Assembly: GCA_947311745.1 (NCBI GenBank)
Contig: CAMZLT010000236.1
Span: 1 to 16,314, forward strand
Origin: an uncultured Flavobacteriaceae bacterium
GTDB taxonomy: Bacteria > Bacteroidota > Bacteroidia > Flavobacteriales > Flavobacteriaceae
Length of the DNA: 16,314 nt
Reading direction: 5' to 3'
Shown in pieces: positions 7,784 through 15,033 of the stretch. The notes below the pieces were generated by a model, which was given only the letters and a program-made list of their open reading frames with translations, did no database searches and had not been told where the DNA came from. Within the stretch, counting starts at the first letter, position 1. Each line of letters opens with the position of its first letter. A program made the translations under genes and the position numbers.

Positions 7784-9730
7784 TTATTTCATTCTACGTT
7801 CTGCCTCTATTCTAATATTTAATTCTTTTACACGATTAGCAACTTTACGATTAAAATCGGTATCTGCAATAATTGCCATATTGTCTAAATAACGTATTAC
7901 TTCTTGCCTTCTAATATCCGAAAAACTTAAACCTTTCATATTTTGCTTCATTACATCTTGTAACATTGTGTATTTTGTTTGGTAGTCTTTTTGCAGAAAT
8001 AATTCTGGATTTTCTAACCACTGTTCTGGTAAATCAAAATCGGTTAAACGCATCGATACTGCTTTTTGGATATTACGAATATCTCTTGAGGAGAAAAACG
8101 GAAATTTTTTTTGAATATTTTTATACAATTCTGCATAAAATTGATGTTCGTTATCTGTATGTTTTTTTTCTACTTCCTCATAAATTTCTAAAACACGCTG
8201 TTCAGTTGGTCTATCGGAATTTTGTAATATTTCATTTAGATTTTTGGCTAAACCTTGTTTACTAAGCCAATCGTAATTTGGTTTTTTCATATTTACAAAA
8301 TTTGGTGAAATTTCATCTAATTTATTCCACCAAATATAATCTTGATCTAAAAAATCAGGAATAGTTCTTGCTCCATCAATCTTAAAACGACCTTGAATTC
8401 TAGAGATAACTGCTTTATCTAGCATTTCAGGCAGGTTTGTAAATAATCCAATAGAGGAATTTCCGTAATTTACGGCATATGCTCCTTCGGTATATCGTAA
8501 AAATACACCTATGACTTCTTTTACTCCAGCAGAAACTCCTTGAGCGGTTCGTTCTTGTAGATTATTTTCAGCATCATCTATTGGTGCAAAAATAAGTTTT
8601 GTAGGATCTTGTAAAGGTTTCATCCATTGTACCATTTTTTCGGCAGAACCACCTTGAAAAGTAGAAATTAAAGTATCTGGCATTGGATGAAATAAAAACG
8701 GAATATCTAAAGCATCGGAATATTCTTTTAGCTGAGTAGCGATTGCTGCAATTAGCATACTTTTACCAGTACCTGGAATTCCGTAACCCATAAAAACAGG
8801 CATAAAACCACCAAGTTCTTGAAAAGGATTTTTCTTTTCTGTAAAATCATACGCTAACATACGTTGTACCAAGCGTTTTGCAAAGTGTTTTGCATCACGA
8901 TTACCAACAATTTGCTCGAATTTAATTTTATTAAACTCTACGCTTTTAATCGTATCATTAAAAACGGTTTCCCAACCAGAAATTACAAAATCTGATTTTT
9001 CTTTTTTATAGGTTCTATCCTCTAAAGTTTCGGTAAAATCTAAACTACCTTTACGCTGTATAATCTCGTCGATTATTGCTTCAAAATACACATAGGTAAA
9101 ATCTACAACATCTTGTTCAGATTGTATAACTTCTGGATGATTTAAATATCTATCATAGTAAAACAACATACAAGAGATTCCTTTTAAAGGCAATGTTAAT
9201 GCCAATTCCGGTATTCCTGCAAATTTATTTTTCATTACGGAAAGATCGTCATTTGTGTCATTTTTTAAATCGTATAAAATAGCATAGGCAATTCCAAAAA
9301 GCATAAAAGCAGTTGCTGTTTGCATTTTCGCTTCAAATTCACGTTTTTGTTGTGTATCCAAAACCGATTTTCGTTCTTGTAAAATAGATAAACCTGACGA
9401 ATCGTAATACGCATCTTTTAACCAAATACCTAAAGCTAAAGCTTCTTGTATAACCAATAAGGTTTTATTTAGCTGTAATGGAATCGCTAAAGATTCTGGT
9501 AATAATTGTTTTTTTAACTTTAAAATAGTTTTAGAAACGGAAGTTATTTCTGTTGCATTACCATTGGTTGCTTTTGATAAAAATAATAAAATATTTTCGG
9601 CTTCTTTATTCTCTTTATTTTTTGCACGAATACCTTGTTGCCATTGCACGGATTTTAAATAAGAGGATGCTTCCTCTCGCAATTCGTTTAATTCGTTTTG
9701 TTTTATAGGAAAAGTAGTATTGTGTTCCAT
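7784..9730 (-). CDS. AAA+ family ATPase with variant Walker B
   Basis: Seen: 648 aa. Residues 1-300 are mainly helical and resemble no family I know. The AAA+ core spans about 300-500. It has Walker A G317-I-P-G-T-G-K323-S324; a pore-loop-like segment STFQGGSAEKM near 356-366; Walker B IFAPIDDAE with D385-D386 where the usual order is Asp-Glu; sensor-1 region FTNLPE (N432); and arginine-finger-like VISRIQGRF (R444, R448). A helical region follows to the C-terminus. Known: classical AAA proteins form ring hexamers that remodel or unfold proteins. Context: it sits 54 bp after a DksA-like gene and 17 bp before the 412-aa gene. Inference: it is a cytoplasmic remodelling ATPase working with the two downstream proteins. 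The Asp in place of the catalytic Glu may slow hydrolysis, or E388 may take over the role. Confidence 0.88.
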   Translation of the reverse strand: MEHNTTFPIKQNELNELREEASSYLKSVQWQQGIRAKNKENKEAENILLFLSKATNGNATEITSVSKTILKLKKQLLPESLAIPLQLNKTLLVIQEALALGIWLKDAYYDSSGLSILQERKSVLDTQQKREFEAKMQTATAFMLFGIAYAILYDLKNDTNDDLSVMKNKFAGIPELALTLPLKGISCMLFYYDRYLNHPEVIQSEQDVVDFTYVYFEAIIDEIIQRKGSLDFTETLEDRTYKKEKSDFVISGWETVFNDTIKSVEFNKIKFEQIVGNRDAKHFAKRLVQRMLAYDFTEKKNPFQELGGFMPVFMGYGIPGTGKSMLIAAIATQLKEYSDALDIPFLFHPMPDTLISTFQGGSAEKMVQWMKPLQDPTKLIFAPIDDAENNLQERTAQGVSAGVKEVIGVFLRYTEGAYAVNYGNSSIGLFTNLPEMLDKAVISRIQGRFKIDGARTIPDFLDQDYIWWNKLDEISPNFVNMKKPNYDWLSKQGLAKNLNEILQNSDRPTEQRVLEIYEEVEKKHTDNEHQFYAELYKNIQKKFPFFSSRDIRNIQKAVSMRLTDFDLPEQWLENPELFLQKDYQTKYTMLQDVMKQNMKGLSFSDIRRQEVIRYLDNMAIIADTDFNRKVANRVKELNIRIEAERRMK

Positions 9731-9784
9731 AGTATTTTTATTGTTCTTTTATATGTTGCAATTTAACTGTAAATGTTACTTTTT

Positions 9785-10117
9785 TTATTTGGAAGCACAA
9801 TATACGCAAAATCTACTTTGTGGCATTAAGACTATTCTACCAAAAGGGATTTCGTTATTACATCTCACACAAATTCCGAAATCATCATCATCTAAACGCT
9901 CTAAAGCAGCTTTTAAAGAAACTAATTTTTGTTTTGCTTTTCGCAAAGCATTTTCGTTAATTGCCTTATTATTTATTGCATCCATCCTACTAACTCTACC
10001 AATAGCACAATCTGGTTCTATTGGTTTGGTCAGTTCCTGTAAAGTATCTATTAGTTCCGTTGTTTTTAAAATTTCGGATTGTATTTTTAATTTTATTTCG
10101 GATTTGTTTAATTTCAT
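9785..10117 (-). CDS. DksA/TraR-family C4 zinc-finger protein
   Basis: Seen: 110 aa. A helical N-terminal half (coiled-coil-like, 1-78) is followed by a DDDDFGIC segment and a four-cysteine zinc finger: C83-x2-C86 and C104-x2-C107, with NNEIPFGRI between them. Known: DksA and TraR bind in the secondary channel of RNA polymerase and alter transcription, with acidic residues at the coiled-coil tip. Here the coil is short, so this is a compact DksA-like member, not necessarily a true DksA. Context: it is first in the run of genes reading to 6020, 54 bp before the AAA+ gene. A near-consensus TAAATTTA lies at 10140-10133 as a possible promoter. Inference: it is a transcription or stress regulator; co-transcription with the ATPase is plausible, not proven. 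Confidence 0.88.
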   Translation of the reverse strand: MKLNKSEIKLKIQSEILKTTELIDTLQELTKPIEPDCAIGRVSRMDAINNKAINENALRKAKQKLVSLKAALERLDDDDFGICVRCNNEIPFGRIVLMPQSRFCVYCASK

Positions 10118-10150
10118 TAAATAAAAGTACGGTAAATTTATTGTTTATAA

Positions 10151-10178
10151 CAAAAAAAGACCGTCAAAAGACGGTCTT
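10151..10178 (-). terminator. Rho-independent terminator of the thiol-cluster operon
   Basis: A perfect 9-bp stem (10157-10165 with 10170-10178) and an AAAA loop are followed, on the minus strand, by a run of seven T (10158-10152, partly in the stem). It lies 21 bp after the stop of the 246-aa gene, between that operon and the DksA-like gene. Confidence 0.92.
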
Positions 10179-10199
10179 AATATAAAGTATACAAAATAA

Positions 10200-10940
10200 T
10201 TATTTTAAGATAATACGTTTTGTACTTTTTTCATTAATAGAATTTTCTGCAATAACAAAATAAATTCCTTTTTCTAAACCTTGTAAATTAATTTCGTTAT
10301 CATTTGCATTTACCTTGCTAAAACTTTTTACCGTTCTACCAAGATAATCTACAATAGATACAGATAACTCCTCGGAAGTTGTTACGTGTAAAATATTATC
10401 ATGTACTAAAGTAGGATAAATATTCCAATCAAAATTAGAAAAATCTGTAACATTTGCTGTTGCATCATATCTATAAGTCATTGTAACTGGTGTACCTATT
10501 TCTGCACCACTAGCATCCACTTCATGAAATTTAAACACGTACTCAACAGGTTGCGTTGTATCATCACCTAAAGATTGGTTATACATATGATTACCATGAG
10601 GTTCGGATTGTCCGCCAACTGGCAAGTGATAGGCTGTTGGATTTGTGTTTGGATAACTTACACCCAATGCTATTCCTGAATAACAAACTCCAAAACAAAG
10701 TTCCATATCTCTTCCACTAGTATTTGTAATTGACTCGACATATATAACAACATCTATTTCGTGATCTGAAGTATTACGAACTACAAACTCAAAACTTGAA
10801 TCTGCAAGAACTGTAGAGTTAAATGTAAAAACATCACCATCATTGATAAAAGCACCATCAGATACTTTTTCTACGGTAAATTGAGAAAATCCCAATACCG
10901 TAAATAATAAGAAAAATACTATTGTTAATTTATTATACAT
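10200..10940 (-). CDS. T9SS-exported protein with C-X3-C motif, unknown function
   Basis: Seen: 246 aa. A signal peptide covers 1-19 (hydrophobic core, ending LGFSQ). A beta-sandwich-like domain follows at 20-165, containing the only two cysteines of the protein, C82-F-G-V-C86. A type A T9SS sorting domain occupies about 174-246 (IYPT start, VDYLGRTVKS, LQGLEKGIYFVIAEN, and a KSTKRIILK end). The usual YPNP opening is reduced to YPT, so the sorting domain is slightly degenerate. Known: such tails direct export across the outer membrane and attachment to the cell surface. Context: it is last in the TlpA/barrel/Omp28 operon, 7 bp after the 588-aa gene, and is followed by the terminator. Inference: it is a small surface partner or substrate of the thiol proteins upstream. 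Confidence 0.88.
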   Translation of the reverse strand: MYNKLTIVFFLLFTVLGFSQFTVEKVSDGAFINDGDVFTFNSTVLADSSFEFVVRNTSDHEIDVVIYVESITNTSGRDMELCFGVCYSGIALGVSYPNTNPTAYHLPVGGQSEPHGNHMYNQSLGDDTTQPVEYVFKFHEVDASGAEIGTPVTMTYRYDATANVTDFSNFDWNIYPTLVHDNILHVTTSEELSVSIVDYLGRTVKSFSKVNANDNEINLQGLEKGIYFVIAENSINEKSTKRIILK

Positions 10941-10947
10941 AATTATA

Positions 10948-12714
10948 TTATTTACTTAAAACTATTTTTTTCGTTACTTTGCTAGAGCCATCAGTAAGAT
11001 TTACAAAATAAATACCATTTTCTAAATTTGAAATATCTAAATTGGTATTTTCATTTATTGTTTTATTTGCAACTACAATTTTACCTAATACGTTAGTAAT
11101 GTTAAAATTTAATACATTTTCTGTATTAATATGCAACATTCCTTTTGTTGGATTAGGATATACTGAAACTGCATTCAACACAAAATTATCTGTTGCCAAC
11201 GGTGTTGCTGTTGCCACATATTTAGATTGCATAATACGTTTCCCTGAAGTTTCTTGCACATAAACAACAACTGCTAAATCATTTAACTCTTCTACATTTG
11301 TAGAAACCATATCATGTGATAAGGTAAAAGATTGTGTAGTTTCCGCTACAGCACTTATAGGTGTACCAGAAGCATTTGGCAACATTTTCATCATCACATT
11401 TTCAAAAGAAGTTTCGCCATTAGTCACTACATTTTGTGTAGTTATTTTCTCAACAACTGAAGTGTGCATAACAAAATCTCCTGTAACATACGGTGTTACA
11501 GAAGTATGCACCGTAACGTTACTTCCATCTAAAGTAAACCAAGAATCAATTACAAAATAAGCATCCTTTCCATTTTCATTTACTAAACCAGCTTCTATAC
11601 CTGGAGTACTTGTTGCATATTTATCACCTCCAATAAATATTGATGGTACAACACTAACCATATAATATGATCTTCGTACGCCTCCTTCAGATGTGTAATA
11701 TGGATCTCCTGGAGCTGGCCAGTTCATTTGATATTTAACAACTGCAATATCATTTGGATGTGCGTTTGCAAAAGGATTCATACTGGTAGTATTAAAACCT
11801 GCACAAGGATTACAGGTAGAACTTGTAAACTCTTCATACAAAGGGAAATTTGTTGTTGTCTGTGTCGCTACATAAAAATATTTATCGATTTGGTTATTTG
11901 CAGCAATATCATCCGAAGCTCCATTTATGTTCGAAATAGACACATTAACAATATAATTACCAGGTATAACATTCCATAAATTAGTAAATGAATAAGAATA
12001 TTTTGAAGCTGTAGCAATATTAACACCTGTTACAGATTCGGTTATTATTGAACCTGAATCTACCTGATAATTAATATCAAAAGATGTTATAGGTGTAATA
12101 CCTCTATTTTGTAATGTTGCGGCAATAGTAACATTACCACTACTTAAATACTTATATGTATCAATAGAATTAATACCCAAATCAAAATTTTCTACTAATC
12201 TAACCACAACATCATCAATATGCCAATTATTAATTTGATAGCTATTACCTGTAAAGAAAAAACAAATTTGAAAATCCGATGTATTAATATCTGCATTTTG
12301 CACCAAAACTGTTCTGCTTTCTTGTACATTAGCTCCTGCCATTTGCCAAACGGTATTCCAAGTCCCTCCTCCTGATCGTGTTGCTACCCCAACATTATAC
12401 CCAGGACCATAATGATCAACCAAATGCTTAAAATCAATCATTACACCTCTTGAACCTGAAGCGGTAACATCCATTGTAGGTGAAATTAATCGTGATGTTC
12501 CGGTAAATTGTGGATTCCAATCAAATCTAGCCTCTGGAGCTACCCCTCCTGCGGCATCGGAATTTCCATTATGCCAATTTCCAGCATGAGCATCAATTGT
12601 CCAACCGTTAGAGGCTACTCCTCCTGAAAAATCTTGCGTAAGGATTTGTGTATTCCCAAATAAAAAGGAAGCCAAAACCAAAGTCAATGTTAAAATGTAA
12701 TTTTTGTTCATCAT
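10948..12714 (-). CDS. Omp28-type thioredoxin-fold surface protein with T9SS sorting domain
   Basis: Seen: 588 aa with a signal peptide at 1-23. Residues 24-175 form a jelly-roll-like module (GGVASNGWTIDA near the start, NNWHIDDVVVRL at the end). Residues 176-282 are an Ig/CARDB-like beta domain (ATLQNRGITPITSF). Residues 283-505 are an Omp28-like thioredoxin fold with LYEEFTSSTC301-N-P-C304 and the cis-proline segment VVP357SIFIGG. Residues 518-588 are a type A T9SS tail (VYPNPTKG to KIVLSK). A third cysteine, C151, lies in the first module. Known: P. gingivalis Omp28 is an outer-membrane-associated surface protein; thioredoxin-fold CxxC motifs are redox active. Context: it lies 46 bp after the barrel gene and 7 bp before the next gene, and belongs to the TlpA operon. 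Inference: it is a surface disulfide exchange protein. ATG codons at 12714 and 12711 are both possible starts. Confidence 0.9.
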   Translation of the reverse strand: MMNKNYILTLTLVLASFLFGNTQILTQDFSGGVASNGWTIDAHAGNWHNGNSDAAGGVAPEARFDWNPQFTGTSRLISPTMDVTASGSRGVMIDFKHLVDHYGPGYNVGVATRSGGGTWNTVWQMAGANVQESRTVLVQNADINTSDFQICFFFTGNSYQINNWHIDDVVVRLVENFDLGINSIDTYKYLSSGNVTIAATLQNRGITPITSFDINYQVDSGSIITESVTGVNIATASKYSYSFTNLWNVIPGNYIVNVSISNINGASDDIAANNQIDKYFYVATQTTTNFPLYEEFTSSTCNPCAGFNTTSMNPFANAHPNDIAVVKYQMNWPAPGDPYYTSEGGVRRSYYMVSVVPSIFIGGDKYATSTPGIEAGLVNENGKDAYFVIDSWFTLDGSNVTVHTSVTPYVTGDFVMHTSVVEKITTQNVVTNGETSFENVMMKMLPNASGTPISAVAETTQSFTLSHDMVSTNVEELNDLAVVVYVQETSGKRIMQSKYVATATPLATDNFVLNAVSVYPNPTKGMLHINTENVLNFNITNVLGKIVVANKTINENTNLDISNLENGIYFVNLTDGSSKVTKKIVLSK

Positions 12715-12760
12715 AAAAAAATTTAAAATTAATAATAGTTAATCGTTTTATTGCTATTTT

Positions 12761-14425
12761 TTAAAAAGCAGTGTTAATACTCATGGAAAATCCTGTTGCT
12801 GGTGAAACTACTCTACAAACGCCTCCAACGCATAAAAGTCCACCACGCTGTCTACCGTAACTCAAAGCTATTCGTGTTTTGTTTTTAGCATAACTTCCAC
12901 CTACATTATAATAATGGCTCCGTTTATCTGTATCGTCATTCCCATAATTATACATATCACCAACAAACATAGATATATGTGAATTAAAATTGAATTCTGT
13001 TGTTGCAGCCATCCAATTTTTCTTATCTTCTTTAGTCCAAAGATGCTGTGCTTCTGCTCGTAAAGATTTTTTATTTTCAAATTTATGGCTCCATTCTACT
13101 GCTAGAATATTTGATTTTATAATTCCGTGTGTTTCCTCAACATAGGTTTTGTTATAATAGGAGTTAATATACGAGAAAATCATTTTATTTTTCTTATTCA
13201 ATTTTTTTCTAACTTCTAAGGTTATATCGGTAAAATAACGCTCTCCAAAAGCAAAAAATTTGGTGTGCATTCTTTTAAAATCTCGATTGTAATCGGAATC
13301 TAGTCCGTACCAATTGGAAAAATTAAGTGCTATCTTTGTTCCGTACTTCCCTCCTAGTTTCGTTCCTTTTTTAAGTTTATAGTATAAATCCCATTGCAAA
13401 CCTATTTCACCTGCTTTTACTAAAGGATTAAACGATAATTTTGGTTGTGCTTGATATACATAAATATTTGCCAAACTATAATCTTGTTGTCTAGTTAATG
13501 CAGGAACAAAATTAACTATTTGCTCGTTAAACGTATTTCCTTGGGTTTGTCTATCGGAATAAAAATTCATATTCTCAATTCTACGCATCGTTGTAGTAAA
13601 ACCGATTCCCTTTTTTGAATATCCCATTTCCAATAATAATGCATTGCCATAGAATAGTTTATCGCTATATACAGTACCTAATTCTACAACAGCATCTTTA
13701 CTTTTCCAAATACCTTCAATATTGGCATAAATATTATTTTTAGCATAATTAATCCTCCCTGAAAAGGCATTGGTTAAGTTTTCAAAACGTTTATCTGTTA
13801 ATGCATCTGCAAGATAAACATCTTTTGTATTATGGTATCTACCAACATAACTCAATCCAAATTGTAAGGTGTTATTTTCAGAGGAAGCATCGTAATTTGT
13901 ATCAAATCCAAAAATTTCACCTTCAGAAACTTTAAATCCTACACGATGTTTTCCGTAAAGTGCCGTTATTTTTAATTTGTTAGTTGGATAATATGAAATT
14001 TTAGCTCCACGAAGTGCATTATTAATTCCTAATTGTCTGTCTTCCCAAGAACGCAAAATTAAACCGCTACCAAATTGTTCATAAAAATACCCTAAGGTAG
14101 CATCTATTTTTTTAGATTTATAATTAGCAAAATAGGTTGCAACTGCTACATCTTTATCTAAATTTGGCGAATAATTTAAAATTGCTTGTGGAGCAAAACC
14201 TTCGGCTTGTAAACCAAAAGTGAATTTATTTATGGTATAATCTGCTTTTAAATAGTTATTAGACCGAAAATTATCCTCTTCGGTAAAATCACCAGTTACA
14301 GCATCATCTACATAATATTGCGAATTGGATTCAAAACCAACATTTACTTTTCCAGTATCTTGTGCAAAAATAGATGAAAAAGAAATGAATACAATTAGTA
14401 GTGGTAAGATTTGATTAAACTTCAT
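12761..14425 (-). CDS. Outer-membrane beta-barrel protein, DUF6029-like, with C-terminal C-X4-C
   Basis: Seen: 554 aa with a signal peptide at 1-22 (ending SIFAQ). Long runs of alternating residues with many Tyr and Asn and a terminal phenylalanine (MSINTAF) are typical of a transmembrane beta-barrel. Only two cysteines occur in the protein, C532 and C537, in LLCVGGVCR close to the C-terminal strand. My recollection is that proteins of this type are called DUF6029; this was not checked. Known: no function has been established that I can state. Context: it is the second gene of the operon, 7 bp after the TlpA-like gene. Inference: a barrel with a disulfide-capable loop sits between a periplasmic thioredoxin and surface thioredoxin-fold proteins, so it could pass redox equivalents or channel or anchor the T9SS-exported partners. 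Confidence 0.85.
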   Translation of the reverse strand: MKFNQILPLLIVFISFSSIFAQDTGKVNVGFESNSQYYVDDAVTGDFTEEDNFRSNNYLKADYTINKFTFGLQAEGFAPQAILNYSPNLDKDVAVATYFANYKSKKIDATLGYFYEQFGSGLILRSWEDRQLGINNALRGAKISYYPTNKLKITALYGKHRVGFKVSEGEIFGFDTNYDASSENNTLQFGLSYVGRYHNTKDVYLADALTDKRFENLTNAFSGRINYAKNNIYANIEGIWKSKDAVVELGTVYSDKLFYGNALLLEMGYSKKGIGFTTTMRRIENMNFYSDRQTQGNTFNEQIVNFVPALTRQQDYSLANIYVYQAQPKLSFNPLVKAGEIGLQWDLYYKLKKGTKLGGKYGTKIALNFSNWYGLDSDYNRDFKRMHTKFFAFGERYFTDITLEVRKKLNKKNKMIFSYINSYYNKTYVEETHGIIKSNILAVEWSHKFENKKSLRAEAQHLWTKEDKKNWMAATTEFNFNSHISMFVGDMYNYGNDDTDKRSHYYNVGGSYAKNKTRIALSYGRQRGGLLCVGGVCRVVSPATGFSMSINTAF

Positions 14426-14432
14426 TAAAGTC

Positions 14433-14915
14433 TTATTTTTTAAATTCTACAAATTTTTCTACTAACTCTTCTTCACTTCCAGGCGTATACCCAGAATGCG
14501 AATACACAATTTTACCATTTTTAACAATCATTACAAATGGCACAGTAGAAATATTCATTTTTCGTTTAAATTCTTGATTGGTATCTAATAAAACTTGGTA
14601 ATCCCAATCTTTACCATTAACCAATGGTTTTACACGAGCTTTTGTTCGCGAATCATCTACGGAAACGGCTATCAATTCAAAGCCTTTTTCGTCTTGTAAA
14701 TCTTCGTATTGCTCTGCAATTGCATCCAATTCGTTTACACAAGGACCACACCAAGTTGCCCAAAAACTAAAAACTAACGTTTTATCTTTAGATAGTTCGG
14801 TTAAAGAAACGGATTTTCCTTGCAAATTTTTTAAGGTTAAATTCGGAATAGTTTTCTGTGCGAAAGCCGTAAATCCTACAAATAATACGAATAAAAATAA
14901 TGCGTTTTTTCTCAT
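14433..14915 (-). CDS. TlpA/ResA-like periplasmic thioredoxin
   Basis: Seen: 160 aa from the ATG at 14915. An in-frame ATG at 14978 lies upstream of the promoter and is rejected as start. A signal peptide covers 1-20 (ending TAFAQ), followed by a thioredoxin fold with FWATWC56-G-P-C59 and the cis-proline in STVP126FVMI. These are the only two cysteines. Known: TlpA/ResA proteins reduce disulfides in exported proteins, receiving electrons from CcdA/DsbD-type membrane proteins. Context: it is first in the operon with the barrel and two T9SS proteins, and is driven by the minus-strand promoter at 14974-14967. Inference: it is the periplasmic electron donor (or acceptor) for the paired cysteines of its neighbours. 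No cytochrome c genes are visible in the window, so a cytochrome-maturation role is less supported. Confidence 0.93.
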   Translation of the reverse strand: MRKNALFLFVLFVGFTAFAQKTIPNLTLKNLQGKSVSLTELSKDKTLVFSFWATWCGPCVNELDAIAEQYEDLQDEKGFELIAVSVDDSRTKARVKPLVNGKDWDYQVLLDTNQEFKRKMNISTVPFVMIVKNGKIVYSHSGYTPGSEEELVEKFVEFKK

Positions 14916-14966
14916 GATAGTGTTTGTTTTATATTTTTTATTTCTGTTAAATAAATAATATTGTGG

Positions 14967-14974
14967 CAAATATA
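14967..14974 (-). promoter_or_regulatory. -7 promoter element of the TlpA operon, nested in an inverted repeat
   Basis: On the minus strand it reads TATATTTG (exact TAnnTTTG). Upstream TTG boxes lie at 14999-14997 (22-bp spacing) and 14996-14994 (19-bp spacing). It lies 51 bases before the start at 14915. Confidence 0.75.
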
Positions 14975-14985
14975 ACATTTTATCT

Positions 14986-14993
14986 TATATTTG
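14986..14993 (+). promoter_or_regulatory. -7 promoter element of the Omp28-family lipoprotein gene, nested in an inverted repeat
   Basis: TATATTTG (exact TAnnTTTG) with a TTG box at 14961-14963 (22-bp spacing). It ends 40 bases before the start at 15034. It is the mirror image of the minus-strand promoter, and the two overlap. Confidence 0.75.
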
Positions 14994-15033
14994 CAACAAC
15001 AATTAAGATTTATCAAAAAAAACACCAAAAATT

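Larger units (their letters stand above)
14961..14999. repeat. 39-bp inverted repeat holding two divergent promoters
   Basis: The repeat is symmetric about 14980. The arms share ten perfect base pairs (14966-14975 with 14985-14994), one mismatch on each flank of that block, then four more matching bases outward (14961-14964 with 14996-14999). The arms contain the -7 and -33 boxes of both promoters. Confidence 0.85.

Noticed and set aside
9720..10124. Plus-strand open frame of 134 codons
   Set aside because: Antisense to the DksA-like gene, whose four zinc cysteines are intact on the minus strand.
14916..14978. Upstream in-frame ATG giving a 181-aa TlpA-like protein
   Set aside because: It would start upstream of the promoter -7 element at 14974-14967 and place 21 non-signal-like residues before a normal signal peptide. 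The ATG at 14915 fits better.
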